Assembly (NCBI GenBank): GCA_028825265.1
Contig: JAPKAM010000009.1
Coordinates: 1-50,001, forward strand
Length of the DNA stretch: 50,001 bases
Origin: Planctomycetota bacterium
Lineage (GTDB): Bacteria; Planctomycetota; UBA8108; UBA1146
Reading direction: 5' to 3'
Shown here: positions 9,700 to 18,870 of the stretch, one piece after another
Layout: every line of letters starts with the position of its first letter
Position numbering within the stretch: position 1 is the stretch's first letter
Position numbers and translations under genes: made by a program
The notes under the pieces: model-generated
What the model was told of the DNA's origin: nothing
Database searches by the model: none
The model's input: only the letters and a program-made list of their open reading frames with translations

Positions 9700-9980
9700 C
9701 GCCGGGCTTCCTTCCGGAGGCAGAATCGTTGAATTCCAACTAGACGTCATTGTAGAGGTGTTATTCGCCGAAGGATAGGTCCAGGCCTCGATTCCCGATT
9801 GGGCTGCCGCAGTAGATTGTCGTATTCTTCCCTGTCGGATGGCATCCCTGTGGACGCCCCGAGTCGCTGGCGACTCGAGCGGTCTCATACCTGAACCCGT
9901 TTCGCCTAGCCGAACCGATGAAACCGAGTTCATTCCCGTTTTGAGAGGGGGGGGAATGGAACCGAAAGGTAGATGACATC

Positions 9981-12086
9981 TTGCCCAATCCTCTCTTCTT
10001 TCGATCCATAGGACTGCTGATCATCTCCATCATGTTGCTGGCCTGCGGCTGTCAAAAGAAGAGTGCGTCAGCTCAAGCGGCTGCACCCCTCATCGAAAAC
10101 TTCACCGTCCAGATTCAAAGCACTTCCGCCACTGTAGGCTTCGAGGTGGTGGATCCAGCAGAGCGGATCTGGGATGCCTGGATCTTCTACAGTGACGATC
10201 TCGGTCAGCAATGGCAATCGGTCACCCCTGTCTCCGGAAATGAAGGCGTCATCGTATTGATCCCTCCTTTCGAATCGGTCGAGACCGAATGGTCCTTCCG
10301 CGGCGACCTCGCCACCCTGCCACAGGCAGACATCCTGATCGAGGTTCGGCTACTCGACCTCGAAGGGGCTGTTCATGCATCCCATCGAAGTGCCCCCCTC
10401 TCCATCGGAGAGACGACTCCACCCGTCGTGGGCTCCGTCACCATCCCGACCGGTGCCGTGGGAGGTCCGATCCCCGTCAACAGCAGTATCTCGGACGCCG
10501 ATGGCGATTATTTCACGGTCCACCTCGAATGGTCCCTAGACGGTAACGAGCCATGGAGCAGCGCGACCCTTGAAACGGAAGACGAAGTGGTGATTCCCGG
10601 AGACAAGGGAATTTCGCAGGTCGAACTGATCTGGAACTCTCACATCGACACACCCGGGGTGGTGAGCCCCTTTGCCAGAGTTCGTGTCGTGGCCACCGAT
10701 GCGAGCGGTTCCAGTTCCGCCGTCAGTCCCTACATCGCACTCAACACCATCGCCCCCAGCGTCGACTCGATCACCATCGGAGAGATCCCTGCTTACCTCA
10801 ATGGTAGCGAACCTTATTACGACGCCTCGGAGACACCGATCCCCTTCATCCTGTCGATTCCGACCATCGGAACGATGCTACAGGTGGACTGGAGTGCTGG
10901 ACTCGGAGGAGCCGCCGCCGATCCCGCCTCACTTTCGATCATGGCGGATCAAGTGCTGGCCAATCGAGAAGCGGGCACCAATTTGGCAGACCTGTTCACC
11001 ATCGAAGGAACTTCAGCGATCTGGCGGGTTACAGAAACAGAGCCCCTCACGGCAGGCCTCCTCACCATCACCGCCCACATCGATGACGTGCGAGGGAATC
11101 CTGCCGCGACTCAGCAGTACCAGCTGCAGGTCAATCCGGCATCGTCAGCGGCCTTACCCTTTGACTGGCAAGATCGCTGGAACATCGATTTCTCTCGCGA
11201 CAATTTCAGCATCGGATGGCAACTGGATTCCGCAGGAGTCATGACCCCCTTCTCCACCACAGGAGCGGACGGAGTCGCCGATCACCGACAAGATTTGTTG
11301 ACGATTGGACTGCAATCGGATCAACCGACCAGTGCCTCTGCCGCAGCGGGCTGCGATCTGCGAGTCCGCATGTGGGTCGAGCAGGCGATCCTCGAGAGGA
11401 TTCAACTGCTGTACGGGGAGGGCTCTCTGATCGATGGCCAGGACCTTCAACCGCAACTGAGATTCCAGATCAGTTCGGTCAACTCGACCAGTGCGTTGGG
11501 AATCGGCGGAGATGATTTGGATTCCAACAGTTACGCGCTCGGTCGTGCGACCTTCGATTTCCGCAACGGGTCCGCCAACGATGAGCGAGCCGCCAATCGT
11601 GGCGTATTCACCAGCAACATGGTGCAGTTCTACTGGAACTCGTGGACTTTTCGAAGTCGGTTCCAGGAAGTGCTCCCCGATCTGGGAGTGGCTGTCGGCG
11701 AGCACCCGCTCGATGCCATGGTGCTGGGTACCGGTTTTGAGCGACTCGATCCGGCGAATAGTAGCTCTGAAAATCAGCGCTATGACGGCGTCTGGGATGC
11801 CATCGATGCCTGGAGCCGAATCGTTTCGGTGGTTGCGGCACACGAAATCGGTCATGCGGTCGGATTATGCGCCAATGGCGCCCCCCCCACCGGGTTGTTC
11901 GGAGGCGTATCGAATGCCGATTTCACCGGCCCATTCACCACCTCTTTCCACGTCGACACACCTGGACTGAATGTCATGTCTTCTGCACTGGGCCTGACCT
12001 CGGCACTGGTCGAGGGCCAATCGGGTTACCGATTCAATGAACTGAACGAGGCGTACATCGCCGAGTGGACCACCCTGGAGCCCTAG
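9981..12086 (+). CDS. Lipoprotein with Ig/fibronectin-like domains and a metzincin-like HEIGH metallopeptidase domain
   Basis: A 701-residue protein with a lipoprotein-type signal (LLIISIMLLACGCQ). Residues about 35-390 look like three or four beta-sandwich modules (DVE-rich strands, SISDADGDYFTVHLEWSLDG). The C-terminal part contains HEIGH (residues 621-625) followed by G628 and a Met-turn-like NVMSS (664-668), the layout of a metzincin zinc protease. The third canonical zinc His (position 631) is Ala; His657 is a possible substitute. The start is TTG 9981 in the best frame; an ATG eight bases upstream is out of frame. Its stop directly abuts the ATG of the next gene, so it is first in a three-gene operon with 12087-13190 and 13193-15316. 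Confidence 0.75.
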   Translation: MPNPLFFRSIGLLIISIMLLACGCQKKSASAQAAAPLIENFTVQIQSTSATVGFEVVDPAERIWDAWIFYSDDLGQQWQSVTPVSGNEGVIVLIPPFESVETEWSFRGDLATLPQADILIEVRLLDLEGAVHASHRSAPLSIGETTPPVVGSVTIPTGAVGGPIPVNSSISDADGDYFTVHLEWSLDGNEPWSSATLETEDEVVIPGDKGISQVELIWNSHIDTPGVVSPFARVRVVATDASGSSSAVSPYIALNTIAPSVDSITIGEIPAYLNGSEPYYDASETPIPFILSIPTIGTMLQVDWSAGLGGAAADPASLSIMADQVLANREAGTNLADLFTIEGTSAIWRVTETEPLTAGLLTITAHIDDVRGNPAATQQYQLQVNPASSAALPFDWQDRWNIDFSRDNFSIGWQLDSAGVMTPFSTTGADGVADHRQDLLTIGLQSDQPTSASAAAGCDLRVRMWVEQAILERIQLLYGEGSLIDGQDLQPQLRFQISSVNSTSALGIGGDDLDSNSYALGRATFDFRNGSANDERAANRGVFTSNMVQFYWNSWTFRSRFQEVLPDLGVAVGEHPLDAMVLGTGFERLDPANSSSENQRYDGVWDAIDAWSRIVSVVAAHEIGHAVGLCANGAPPTGLFGGVSNADFTGPFTTSFHVDTPGLNVMSSALGLTSALVEGQSGYRFNELNEAYIAEWTTLEP

Positions 12087-13190
12087 ATGCTGACCCAGAA
12101 CTCAAAATACAAGATCATGCTACTTCTCATCGGCAGTCATCTGCTGGGATTACCGCTGCTGGGGGCCGAAGACCCCTGGCTGCTGTTTCGCAGATGCGAT
12201 CAGGTCCTTCACGGGACCGTGGTCGAACTGATCGGAGGAGAGAGGGACCGTCTCTATCACATCACCACCGATGACCAGCGAAACGCTAGTCGTCAAAGTT
12301 GGTGGTTGAGAGAGCCGGAAGGAGAGGGCGCCGAGGGAATCGGTGCCCTCACCGGCCAACGCGGGATGTGGATGGTGGTCGCTGAGGTCGAAGGGGAATT
12401 CTCGACCGCGGATGCCACGGTCCTACCCGGCGGATACCTGCAGGTGAAGGACACCTCGGTGCTGCAACCGTTACAGCAACTCCTGCAAGCCGATTGCGAT
12501 CCTTCCATCGCCCTGACACTGATGTCCGCGACCGATGACGTGGTTCGTCAGATTGCCATCGGTTGGTGGCGAACCCATGGCCCAGATCCCGATGCTCATC
12601 AGGCCCAGAACATCGAGTCCGCCTTTGGTCGCGAGAGCGCACCTGCGGTGCAACGATCTTTCCTGGAATTGTACCTGCAGAGAAACTTACACTTCGCCGA
12701 ACCCGGATTGGCGGATCTGATTCCTCGGTCGCAAGATCCAGCGGTTGCGATGCTGACGACCCAGTATCTGAAAAGCCACGGTACGGTGCGACAAAGGGCT
12801 CGACTGGTCAGCGCTTGGCCCGGCAGCGATCTGACGGGCAAGAAACGCCTTGCCCAAGCCTATCGAATTCTCTCCATCGTAGAGGCGAGCCCGTGGCTAC
12901 TCCAGGGTGTCACATCTGAACACCCGAGCTTGAGGTGGCGCTGCATCGAATCGCTGGCCAGTTGCATCCCGGATGAATCCCGTAACATCTTGCAATCGTT
13001 GATGCTCTCGACCAACCAAGAGATTCGAACCGCCACCATGTTCGGCCTCGCCAGAAGTCGTGTCCCGGGTGCCTGGCAACTTCTGAGACAAACCATCGAC
13101 AACTTCGATGAATCTGACCCACTGTTACCGCTTGCGACCCAGTTAAGAAAACACCCGTGGAAAGTCCTCAAAAGCAGAGGGAGTCGCTGA
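12087..13190 (+). CDS. Secreted HEAT-like repeat protein, function unknown
   Basis: A 367-residue protein that I cannot assign to a named family. It begins with a signal-peptide-like segment (IMLLLIGSHLLGLPLLGAEDP), then a roughly 80-residue beta domain, then helical repeats resembling HEAT/PBS-lyase repeats (PSLRWRCIESLASCIPDESR, NQEIRTATMFGLARSRVPGA). ATG 12087 directly follows the TAG of the metalloprotease gene and has CTGGAG six bases upstream. The next gene begins two bases after its stop, so the three genes are almost surely co-transcribed. Confidence 0.7.
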   Translation: MLTQNSKYKIMLLLIGSHLLGLPLLGAEDPWLLFRRCDQVLHGTVVELIGGERDRLYHITTDDQRNASRQSWWLREPEGEGAEGIGALTGQRGMWMVVAEVEGEFSTADATVLPGGYLQVKDTSVLQPLQQLLQADCDPSIALTLMSATDDVVRQIAIGWWRTHGPDPDAHQAQNIESAFGRESAPAVQRSFLELYLQRNLHFAEPGLADLIPRSQDPAVAMLTTQYLKSHGTVRQRARLVSAWPGSDLTGKKRLAQAYRILSIVEASPWLLQGVTSEHPSLRWRCIESLASCIPDESRNILQSLMLSTNQEIRTATMFGLARSRVPGAWQLLRQTIDNFDESDPLLPLATQLRKHPWKVLKSRGSR

Positions 13191-13192
13191 AA

Positions 13193-15316
13193 ATGAGTCC
13201 AGACATGACGAGCCTTATCCATCGAAAGGTCGCTGAAAAGACCGTCGGCACCTTTCATCTGGGGAGCGGGCATAGTGCAAGAAGAATTCTCTTCGATGGA
13301 GACCGATTCCAGTTCAGCACCGACCCCAACGTCGAGTATTTCCCCGATGTCAGCAGGTGGCCCGATGCCGTGCCCCCCGATCAACTCGATTCGTTGCTGG
13401 CTCTCTGGTACTCAGAGAGTCACGATCTAGCAGTGCTTCTTTCTTCAATTCAGCACTTTGATGAGAGTTCCCGACAAAAACTTTGCCTCCAGCAGGACGT
13501 CTCTAACCTGGTCAACGCCTTCACCGATCATGGCGAAGGCATTCTGTTTGAAGAACAATCCGGGGCCACGGTGAAGATCACCTGTGGGATCGACGCCACG
13601 ACGGTGTTGGAACAGTTGGATCACCAAATGGAGATACTGGCAGAAGCCCAGACTCTGCTACCGGCCGCTGAAGAGTTGTTACTGCTGTCCCCTGGCGGAG
13701 TCCAGGCCCGAGATGATCAAAGTCACTGGTGCTTCTCTCGTATCGCCATGCTGGTCGATGGGTTCAGGACCATCCGGGAAATCGAAGCGGACTCCCCCTT
13801 CTCTCCTATCTGCACACTGCACCATCTGGCCGAGGCCGCGCGAGAGGGCTGGCTCTTCAAGAAGAAATTCCCAGAACTGGCCAGGGTCAGGCTCGACCAG
13901 ATCGATGAGGCTTCGAGAACACAATTTCTCGAAAAACTGCAACAAGCCACTTCGATGGCAGCAGAACCAATCAAGATCCTCGAGAAAATGCGCCAGTTGC
14001 ATCAACTCAGTGGGGATCGCCATGCAAAACGATCGGCAGAGATCCGCATCGTCGATGCACACCGTGCTGCCCGTGATCATGAATCGGCGATCGCGATGCT
14101 CGACCAGATTCTGATCGAGAAACCCGAAGATGACCTGGCCCACAAGACTCGCATCGAGATTCTAGTCGAGCGTGCCGAGCAGCTACTCCGTGGCAGCCAA
14201 CCGGAAGAGGGACGGCGCTACCTCAGGAGAGCCATCGAAGTCTCCGATGAGGACCAGTTGCGGCTCCAGTTGATCGCTTCCCATGAGACGCCCTCGATGC
14301 AGATCCGCGAAGGCGTTCGTATCGCCTCACATTTGCACAGGAGTTCACACCGACGCAGGGCGTTGCGGATGATCGACAGCCTCGAAGCGTTGCATCCGGA
14401 ACAACATGAGATGCAGCAGGCCAAAATAGACTTCCTACTCGATCATGGGGAAGAACAGGCATCCGAACAAGCGCTCGAACGTCTCGCCGCACGCCAGGCT
14501 TCCGAGGGCAACATTCACAGGGCCCGGCAGATCGCCGAAAGTGTCCGGATACTACGGCGCAACAGAGGAGTCGAGGAGAATCAATCCCGAACCGGTCAAA
14601 AAGCACTCCAGCGCATCCGCATGTTCTGCATGCTCGCCCCCTTTCTGGCCAGCGCAGTGATTCTCATCTACGCAGAGTTCTCCTTGCAACATGTGATCGC
14701 CAGTGCCGATCACTTGCCCCCGGATCAGTGGCGAGAGGAAGCCAAGCCGTGGCTCCAGTGGCTCCCCCCCGGACCGTGGAAAAATGGCCTCGACCGTGCG
14801 ACAGCTCTGGTTGAAAAGCGTAAATCAGACGGACGGAGTCACTATTCCACCCTTGCCCAGGCCGCAATCCTGGATGCCAAGGGTGCCCGCATCCTTGGCC
14901 ACTCCGACAGGGTCCGCCAGCAATTGAAGTTGGCGATCCAGTACGGTGCCGATGCTGAAGCTAGGGCTTGGATGGAAAAATGGGAAGTGGAAGATCAGCA
15001 AGCGACAGTTCTTAGAAAACGAACAGAAGTCGCTCGGAGCCACGGAAACTTGGCGGAAGTTCGACGCATCAACTTCCAACTGCTCAAGCAATTCCCATCG
15101 AATGATGCCACCACTGGCTTGACGATCCCGGTTCGAATAGAAACCAACACCCCGGCTCTGCTGATCCTCGACTCGGGCGAGACTCTGGTCGCACCTCACT
15201 GGCTCGAGGTTCCGCCCTTCGGTTCCAGGCAAATCCACCTCGAATCCAATGGCAAGCGCAGTACTTTCGTGATCACGGCAGAGGGGCCCGAAACGATCTT
15301 GCTCCCGACCCCCTGA
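13193..15316 (+). CDS. TPR membrane protein with DUF4388-like N-terminus and PEGA-like C-terminus
   Basis: A 707-residue protein. Residues 1-60 resemble the DUF4388-type effector region (GTFHLGSGHSARRILFDGDRFQF); residues about 165-215 have a typical partner segment (LVDGFRTIREIEADSPFSPICTLHHLAEAAREGWLFKK). TPR-like helices follow (about 230-470), then one membrane segment (MFCMLAPFLASAVILIYAEF, about 485), more TPRs, and a C-terminal beta module like PEGA (VRIETNTPALLILDSGETLVAPH). This resembles gliding or surface-regulation proteins in other phyla, but no such function can be claimed. ATG 13193 follows GGGAG; an in-frame ATG at 13157 overlaps the previous gene. It is the last gene of the operon and its stop is seven bases from the convergent gatB stop. 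Confidence 0.7.
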   Translation: MSPDMTSLIHRKVAEKTVGTFHLGSGHSARRILFDGDRFQFSTDPNVEYFPDVSRWPDAVPPDQLDSLLALWYSESHDLAVLLSSIQHFDESSRQKLCLQQDVSNLVNAFTDHGEGILFEEQSGATVKITCGIDATTVLEQLDHQMEILAEAQTLLPAAEELLLLSPGGVQARDDQSHWCFSRIAMLVDGFRTIREIEADSPFSPICTLHHLAEAAREGWLFKKKFPELARVRLDQIDEASRTQFLEKLQQATSMAAEPIKILEKMRQLHQLSGDRHAKRSAEIRIVDAHRAARDHESAIAMLDQILIEKPEDDLAHKTRIEILVERAEQLLRGSQPEEGRRYLRRAIEVSDEDQLRLQLIASHETPSMQIREGVRIASHLHRSSHRRRALRMIDSLEALHPEQHEMQQAKIDFLLDHGEEQASEQALERLAARQASEGNIHRARQIAESVRILRRNRGVEENQSRTGQKALQRIRMFCMLAPFLASAVILIYAEFSLQHVIASADHLPPDQWREEAKPWLQWLPPGPWKNGLDRATALVEKRKSDGRSHYSTLAQAAILDAKGARILGHSDRVRQQLKLAIQYGADAEARAWMEKWEVEDQQATVLRKRTEVARSHGNLAEVRRINFQLLKQFPSNDATTGLTIPVRIETNTPALLILDSGETLVAPHWLEVPPFGSRQIHLESNGKRSTFVITAEGPETILLPTP

Positions 15317-15326
15317 ACCGGGTTCA
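15314..15326. repeat. 13-bp palindrome joining two convergent stop codons
   Basis: TGAACC-G-GGTTCA contains the TGA of the plus-strand TPR gene (15314-15316) and the TGA of gatB on the minus strand (15326-15324). With a one-base centre it is too tight for an efficient hairpin terminator. Confidence 0.7.
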
Positions 15327-16754
15327 ACCCTGCTGGATCAGTCGCTGGAGGATCTCCTGCACCATGCGCGGGTGTGCCTGACCCGAACTGGCTTTCATCA
15401 CCTGCCCGGTGAGGAATCCTAGCGGTTTGCTGTCCCCAGCACGGATCTTGTCCGCCGCATCCGGGTTCGCATCGACCACCTGCTGGACCCAGCCGATCAG
15501 GGCCGTTTCATCGCTGACCTGCTCATCGGTTTGGGCAAGAATCTCCTCTGGCGAGCAGTTTTGATCGAGGGCTGCCTGGAGGATTTCACGCCCCTTGGCC
15601 ACACTGATTCGATCCCCCTCCACCGCCTCGACCACCGTTGCGATCGACACCGGGGTGAGAGGGTAATCATCGATCAGTTCCTCTCGATCATTAAGGTGCT
15701 TGAGAACTTCCCCGCGAAACCAGTTCGATGCCGAAGATCCGGAAAGACCAGCGGCCAACAACTGATCAAAGAAATCGCCGAATTCTCGTCGCGCCAGGAT
15801 CGATTCGGCAGCCTTCTCATCGATCTTCAATCCATCCACATATCGAGTTCTCCTGGCCGCAGGAAACTCGGGAAGATTCTCCCGTTCAAGGTCGATGTCG
15901 GAGGACTCGATGATCAGTAAGGGCAAATCCGGGTCAGGGAAATACCGGTAATCTGGAGAATCTTCCTTGCCGCGCATCGACTCGGTTTGCTCCAGATCCT
16001 GGTCCCATAATCGGGTCTCCTGACGAATCGAACCGCCCTCTTCCAGCACTTGAGCCTGACGTGCCGCCTCCACCTCGACCGATCTCTCGATGGAGACAAA
16101 CGAGTTGAGATTTTTCAGTTCAGTGCGAGTTCCGAGAGTCGAATCACCTTCTCGATGAATCGACACGTTGACGTCCGCTCGAAGGTTTCCCTTCTCCATA
16201 TCGCCATCGCACACACCGATCCAACGCAACAACTCTCGAGTCGATCTGACGCAGCGAGCAGCCTCAACACCACTCATCTGGAGTGGCTCGGTGACGATTT
16301 CCAGCAATGGACTGCTACAACGATTGAGATCGATGCGACTGGTGCCATCTTCGGCGTGAACCGACTTCCCAGCGTCCTCCTCCATGTGGATTCTGACCAG
16401 CGGCAAAATCCCCTCGGAACCATCTTCTCTTTTAAAAGAAATCTCTCCACCGAGAGCATAGGGGCGATAAAACTGACTGATCTGGTAACCCTTGGGGAGA
16501 TCGGGATAGAAGTAATTCTTGCGATCGAATCGACTTTCCCGTTGTACTTCGCAGCCATGACAGATCGCAGCACGAATCGCCCGGCGAACTGCGGCTTGAT
16601 TGATCACCGGTAACGCGCCGGGCCAGCCGGCGCAAACGGGACAGATATGCTGGTTGGCAGATGTACCGCTACCGCGCGCGCAGGCACAGAACATCTTGGT
16701 GCGAGTCGACATCTGGGCATGGATCTCGAGGCCAACCACCGTTTTCCAACTCAT
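15324..16754 (-). CDS. gatB: Asp-tRNA(Asn)/Glu-tRNA(Gln) amidotransferase subunit B
   Basis: GatB is the tRNA-binding kinase/transamidase subunit of GatCAB, which converts misacylated Glu-tRNA(Gln) and/or Asp-tRNA(Asn). The 476-residue product has normal length. Diagnostic parts: VGLEIHAQM at the N-terminus, the zinc-knuckle cysteines (FCACARG ... ICPVCAGWPG), DRKNYFYPDLPKGYQISQF, EEDAGKSVH, LLEIVTEP, DYRYFPDPDLP, and a C-terminal YqeY-type helical domain ending in SGQAHPRMVQEIL. The ATG overlaps the gatA stop by four bases (ATGA), showing the gatC-gatA-gatB order and coupling. Confidence 0.97.
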   Translation of the reverse strand: MSWKTVVGLEIHAQMSTRTKMFCACARGSGTSANQHICPVCAGWPGALPVINQAAVRRAIRAAICHGCEVQRESRFDRKNYFYPDLPKGYQISQFYRPYALGGEISFKREDGSEGILPLVRIHMEEDAGKSVHAEDGTSRIDLNRCSSPLLEIVTEPLQMSGVEAARCVRSTRELLRWIGVCDGDMEKGNLRADVNVSIHREGDSTLGTRTELKNLNSFVSIERSVEVEAARQAQVLEEGGSIRQETRLWDQDLEQTESMRGKEDSPDYRYFPDPDLPLLIIESSDIDLERENLPEFPAARRTRYVDGLKIDEKAAESILARREFGDFFDQLLAAGLSGSSASNWFRGEVLKHLNDREELIDDYPLTPVSIATVVEAVEGDRISVAKGREILQAALDQNCSPEEILAQTDEQVSDETALIGWVQQVVDANPDAADKIRAGDSKPLGFLTGQVMKASSGQAHPRMVQEILQRLIQQG

Positions 16755-18229
16755 CGAGCGCTCCCTTCCGGGAGTGCCCGGTGAAGATCATTCCATCGTT
16801 GCCACCGTTGGCCGAATTCCAATAATCGGTGGTCGCTTCCATGCGCACCCATCAGTTGCATCCCGATCGGCAACTGGTCTTCATCAAAATCACACGGTAA
16901 TGCCAGTGCCGGAACACCGGCGAGGTTTGCCGTCACCGTTAAGATATCACAGGCATACAACGCCAACGGGTCATCGATGCGTTCACCGATGCGGAAGGGT
17001 GCAAAAGGTGAGACCGGTAAAAGCAGGGCATCACAATCTTCCAGTACCTGATCGATCCCTTGCCGGATCAAATCGCGCACCGCCAGTGCTCGGGTGTAGT
17101 AAGCATCTCGATAGCCGGCAGACAGCACAAAGGTACCCAACAGTATTCTGCGACGAACCTCACTACCGAATCCTGCGTGACGACTGGTCTCGTACAATTC
17201 CTGGAGTTGATCGGACTCGGCACGAACTCCGACATGAACACCGTCATAGCGAGCCAGATTCGAGGATGCCTCGGCAGTGGAGATCACCTGGTAACAGGCA
17301 TTCGCCGCCTCCAGATGAGGTAACGATCTTTCGATGATCTCAATGCCCTGATTGGCCATCTTCTGCGCAGCGGCTCGAACCGCCGTAGCAATGGAAGCAT
17401 CGATGCCGGCACCCAGACCGTCCGTGATCAGCGCCACCCGGCGGATCGGTTCGAGCGTTGCGGGCACTAGCGGAGAGGGGGTCAGTTTCAGGCTGGTGCT
17501 GTCGAGCGGATCGTACCCCTCCATCACCTGCAAGACGGTCTGGCAATCGACCGCATCACGGGCAATCGGACAGATCTGATCGAGGCTCGAGCCAAAGGCG
17601 ATCAGTCCGCGACGAGAGACCCGTCCCCAGGTCGGCTTGATCGCCGTCGCATTACAGAAAGCTGCCGGTTGCCGGATCGAACCTCCGGTATCACTGCCGA
17701 GATGAAAGGACCAGCCATGACTCCCGGCCAGCGCAGCGGATCCACCGCTCGATCCTCCCGGCACCCGATCCCGATTCCATGGATTGGAGACCACCCCGTG
17801 GCATGAGGTCTCGTTGGAAGCGCCCATCGCAAACTCGTCGCAACTGGTCTTGCCCACCAGCACGGCTCCGGCGGCACGAAGGCGACCAACCGCCGTGGCG
17901 TCTTCCTTCGCCTTGAACCCCCTGAGCATCGGGCTCGATGCATCGCTACTTCCGAGTTGCGTCGTGATGTTCATCTTGGCGGTGAATGGGATCCCATCGA
18001 GAGGCCCAAGCGATTGACCCGACGATCGCCGCTGGTCGCTTTCGTCGGCGGCTAGATGCGCTTCATCGACGAAGATCTCGACCACCGCATTCAACTCCCG
18101 CCCCACTCGCTGGAGATAGTCGAGGTAGCCGTCGATCAGTTGACGTGCACTGCAGTGGCCATCGGTGAGCCACTGCTGCACTTCACCGACTGTGGCGTCG
18201 GTCGGAGGAAGGGATGATCGATTTGGCAT
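16751..18229 (-). CDS. gatA: Asp-tRNA(Asn)/Glu-tRNA(Gln) amidotransferase subunit A
   Basis: GatA is the amidase subunit that releases ammonia from glutamine for GatB. The 492-residue product carries the amidase-signature Ser-cisSer-Lys set: Lys85 in FTAKMNI, Ser160 in PGGSSGGSAA, and Ser184 in GSDTGGSIRQPA. The usual Asp after the catalytic Lys (KDN) is Met here (KMN), a small departure from the common family motif. ATG 18229 is used because the family begins at this point; an in-frame extension to 18289 would run into gatC. It lies seven bases after the gatC stop and overlaps gatB by four bases. Confidence 0.96.
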   Translation of the reverse strand: MPNRSSLPPTDATVGEVQQWLTDGHCSARQLIDGYLDYLQRVGRELNAVVEIFVDEAHLAADESDQRRSSGQSLGPLDGIPFTAKMNITTQLGSSDASSPMLRGFKAKEDATAVGRLRAAGAVLVGKTSCDEFAMGASNETSCHGVVSNPWNRDRVPGGSSGGSAALAGSHGWSFHLGSDTGGSIRQPAAFCNATAIKPTWGRVSRRGLIAFGSSLDQICPIARDAVDCQTVLQVMEGYDPLDSTSLKLTPSPLVPATLEPIRRVALITDGLGAGIDASIATAVRAAAQKMANQGIEIIERSLPHLEAANACYQVISTAEASSNLARYDGVHVGVRAESDQLQELYETSRHAGFGSEVRRRILLGTFVLSAGYRDAYYTRALAVRDLIRQGIDQVLEDCDALLLPVSPFAPFRIGERIDDPLALYACDILTVTANLAGVPALALPCDFDEDQLPIGMQLMGAHGSDHRLLEFGQRWQRWNDLHRALPEGSAR

Positions 18230-18236
18230 CGTTCCC

Positions 18237-18647
18237 CTAACCCACCACTCTTGGGGTGACAAAGGAACCATCTCGCCAGTCGGGTGCATTGGCCCCGAAG
18301 GCTGCCGCGTCTCTCGGACCGCCGGCGTCGGTCGGTTGTGCTGTTTGATCCTCCCGCGTCACCGAAACGGTGAGTTGTGAGAGTTGGCCAGCGCTCTGAT
18401 GTTCAACGATCGGATGCCCATCGGGGATCTTTACAGATCGCAACGTATCGACCAGATCCAGAATCTTTTCCAGGTGATCGACCAGTCCCGGGATCTCTTC
18501 GTCGGAGACCTTCAGCCGCGCCAGACGAGCGGTCTTGCGCACCAGTGCCTCGTCGACCACCGGGCGTTCAGAATCCATCCGGCGTTCGGAATCGATAGGT
18601 GGTTCGGAATCGTTGGGTGGTTCGGGGGAAGATCCTGCTTCTGACAT
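18237..18647 (-). CDS. gatC: Asp-tRNA(Asn)/Glu-tRNA(Gln) amidotransferase subunit C with repeat-derived N-terminal extension
   Basis: GatC is the small subunit that holds GatA and GatB together. The conserved part begins at about residue 32 (VDEALVRKTARLARLKVSDEE) and runs through LEKILDLVDTLRSVKIPD to the C-terminal DGSFVTPRVVG, the typical end of GatC. It is 136 residues against the usual 95 or so, because the first 30 residues are a hydrophilic tail (PNDSEPPIDSERRMDSERP) encoded by an 18-bp tandem repeat. Start ATG 18647. First gene of gatCAB; it lies downstream of an independent tRNA-Met unit with its own terminator. Confidence 0.92.
   Translation of the reverse strand: MSEAGSSPEPPNDSEPPIDSERRMDSERPVVDEALVRKTARLARLKVSDEEIPGLVDHLEKILDLVDTLRSVKIPDGHPIVEHQSAGQLSQLTVSVTREDQTAQPTDAGGPRDAAAFGANAPDWRDGSFVTPRVVG
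18566..18628. repeat. 18-bp tandem repeat, about 3.5 copies
   Basis: Units begin at 18566, 18584, 18602 and 18620 with the shared core GTTCGGAATC. They encode the DSE-rich N-terminal extension of GatC. The unit is a multiple of three. Confidence 0.9.
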
Positions 18648-18744
18648 GACTCGGTGCCCCTTCCGATCTCGATGGATTGGTCCACGAGTTGCAGTGCCTC
18701 TCGGGTTCCTCGCAGTGATCGTGCAACGGATGAGGGCCAAGATC

Positions 18745-18781
18745 GAAGAAAAACTCCCGACCGACCCGGTCGATCGGGAGT
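18745..18781 (-). terminator. Intrinsic terminator of the tRNA-Met unit
   Basis: On the minus strand ACTCCCGA (18781-18774) pairs with TCGGGAGT (18760-18753), with an inner CGACC/GGTCG pairing, directly followed by TTTTTCTTC. It lies 14 bp past the tRNA 3' end and about 100 bp before the gatC start. Confidence 0.85.
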
Positions 18782-18794
18782 CCACGTTGCAAAA

Positions 18795-18870
18795 TGGTAC
18801 CGGCGCAGGGACTCGAACCCCGGACACTAGGATTATGATTCCTATGCTCTACCAACTGAGCTACACCGGC
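18795..18870 (-). tRNA. tRNA-Met (CAT)
   Basis: Full cloverleaf on the minus strand: acceptor GCCGGTG/CGCCGGT with a G-U first pair, D arm GCTC/GAGC, anticodon stem TAGGA/TCCTA with loop ATCATAA giving CAT, T loop TTCGAGT, discriminator A and encoded CCA. The G1-U72 pair and lack of three G-C anticodon pairs argue against an initiator. A CAT anticodon could also belong to tRNA-Ile2 read after lysidine modification; elongator Met is favoured. Confidence 0.88.

Noticed and set aside
18535-18843. Long N-terminal extension of comF
   Set aside because: It runs antisense through gatC repeats and the tRNA-Met unit; the conserved domain begins near 18990.
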